From NCBI GenBank assembly GCA_028695865.1, contig JAQVID010000237.1:1-5857 (forward strand): DNA of 5,857 bases, given 5' to 3'. The notes beneath the pieces are model-generated. The model was not told the origin of the DNA, did not search any database, and saw only the letters and a program-made list of their open reading frames with translations. Numbering within the stretch: position 1 is the stretch's first letter; every line of letters begins with the position of its first letter. Source of the stretch: Thermoguttaceae bacterium. Lineage in GTDB: Bacteria; Planctomycetota; Planctomycetia; Pirellulales; Thermoguttaceae. Of this stretch, positions 5,726 to 5,857 are shown in pieces. The position numbers and the translations under genes were made by a program.

Positions 5726-5857
5726 TCACGGACGGGTCGATGGTTGCGTGGTGTATTCGCCCGTCTGCGGTTCATCGAAGCGATTGCGTGTAAAATCGCC
5801 GCAGAGTACGTAATCGGCAACATTAACATTCCGCGTTCGGTCATACCCGTTTTTTCC
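5726..5857 (-). CDS. Unidentified protein, C-terminal 43 residues (5' part beyond window edge)
   Basis: Seen: the minus strand reads open from 5857 for 43 codons to TGA at 5726-5728. The translation runs from G-K-N-G-Y-D-R-T through V-A-D-Y-V-L-C-G-D-F (13-22) to the end P-S-T-R-P. The codons show a purine-first, pyrimidine-last tendency and the residue mix is ordinary for a protein. The competing minus frame (47 codons to TAA) is richer in R, M and A and looks like a shadow. The plus strand offers no start with a ribosome binding site here. A hairpin with a T run follows about 50 nt downstream, as expected for a gene end. I recognise no family from this fragment. Confidence 0.5.
   Translation of the reverse strand, partial: GKNGYDRTRNVNVADYVLCGDFTRNRFDEPQTGEYTTQPSTRP

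Noticed and set aside
5700..5857. Gene start on the plus strand near the right edge
   Set aside because: Plus-strand frames here stop within about 20 codons and have no ribosome binding site, whereas the minus strand gives a better coding frame.
1..5857. Mobile element, CRISPR array, toxin-antitoxin, defence or phage system
   Set aside because: No transposase, integrase, terminal inverted repeats, regularly spaced repeats or small paired genes were found. The window reads as an ordinary secreted-enzyme locus.

Overview
The window holds two complete genes that point rightward and two gene ends cut by the window edges, both on the minus strand. All three proteins whose N-terminus is visible carry export signals: one Tat-type and two Sec-type. 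Their content (a PHP-like metallohydrolase-type protein, a LamG plus right-handed beta-helix protein, and a secreted protein with a duplicated R-N-W motif) resembles the large sets of exported, carbohydrate-oriented proteins of Planctomycetes, and also of Lentisphaerae, Kiritimatiellae and Verrucomicrobia. I favour a planctomycete-like bacterium of intermediate GC. This is inference from protein style, since no taxonomic marker gene is present.

Layout. Positions 1-347 (minus) are the N-terminal 115 codons of an exported protein that runs off the left edge. Positions 348-960 are a divergent intergenic region of about 610 bp with no convincing gene. It has a good sigma70-type promoter for each flanking gene, an imperfect palindrome over the -35 of the leftward promoter, a perfect 10-bp tandem repeat enclosed by an 8-bp inverted repeat, and a 16-bp direct repeat spaced by 22 bp just upstream of the rightward promoter. 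Positions 961-2202 (plus) encode a 413-residue Tat-exported PHP-like protein. A 188-bp gap follows. Positions 2391-5573 (plus) encode a 1060-residue Sec-exported protein with an N-terminal LamG-like domain, a helical middle and a C-terminal DUF1565/GH141-like parallel beta-helix. Positions 5574-5725 are a convergent intergenic stretch with two small GC-rich hairpins that look like a partial duplication. Positions 5726-5857 (minus) are the C-terminal 43 codons of an unidentified gene entering from the right.

How the genes may work together. The two rightward genes may be co-transcribed from the promoter near 849-877, although the 188-bp gap would also allow a separate weak promoter. Both products act outside the cytoplasm. 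The beta-helix protein is probably a carbohydrate-active enzyme (glycosidase or lyase class) with an attached LamG-like domain. The PHP-like protein has a divergent active site, and its substrate cannot be read from sequence. The repeat-rich divergent promoter region suggests regulated rather than constitutive expression. I see no mobile element, CRISPR array, tRNA, rRNA or defence system. The points most worth following are the divergent PHP-like family, the three-part beta-helix protein and the layered repeats in the divergent promoter region.
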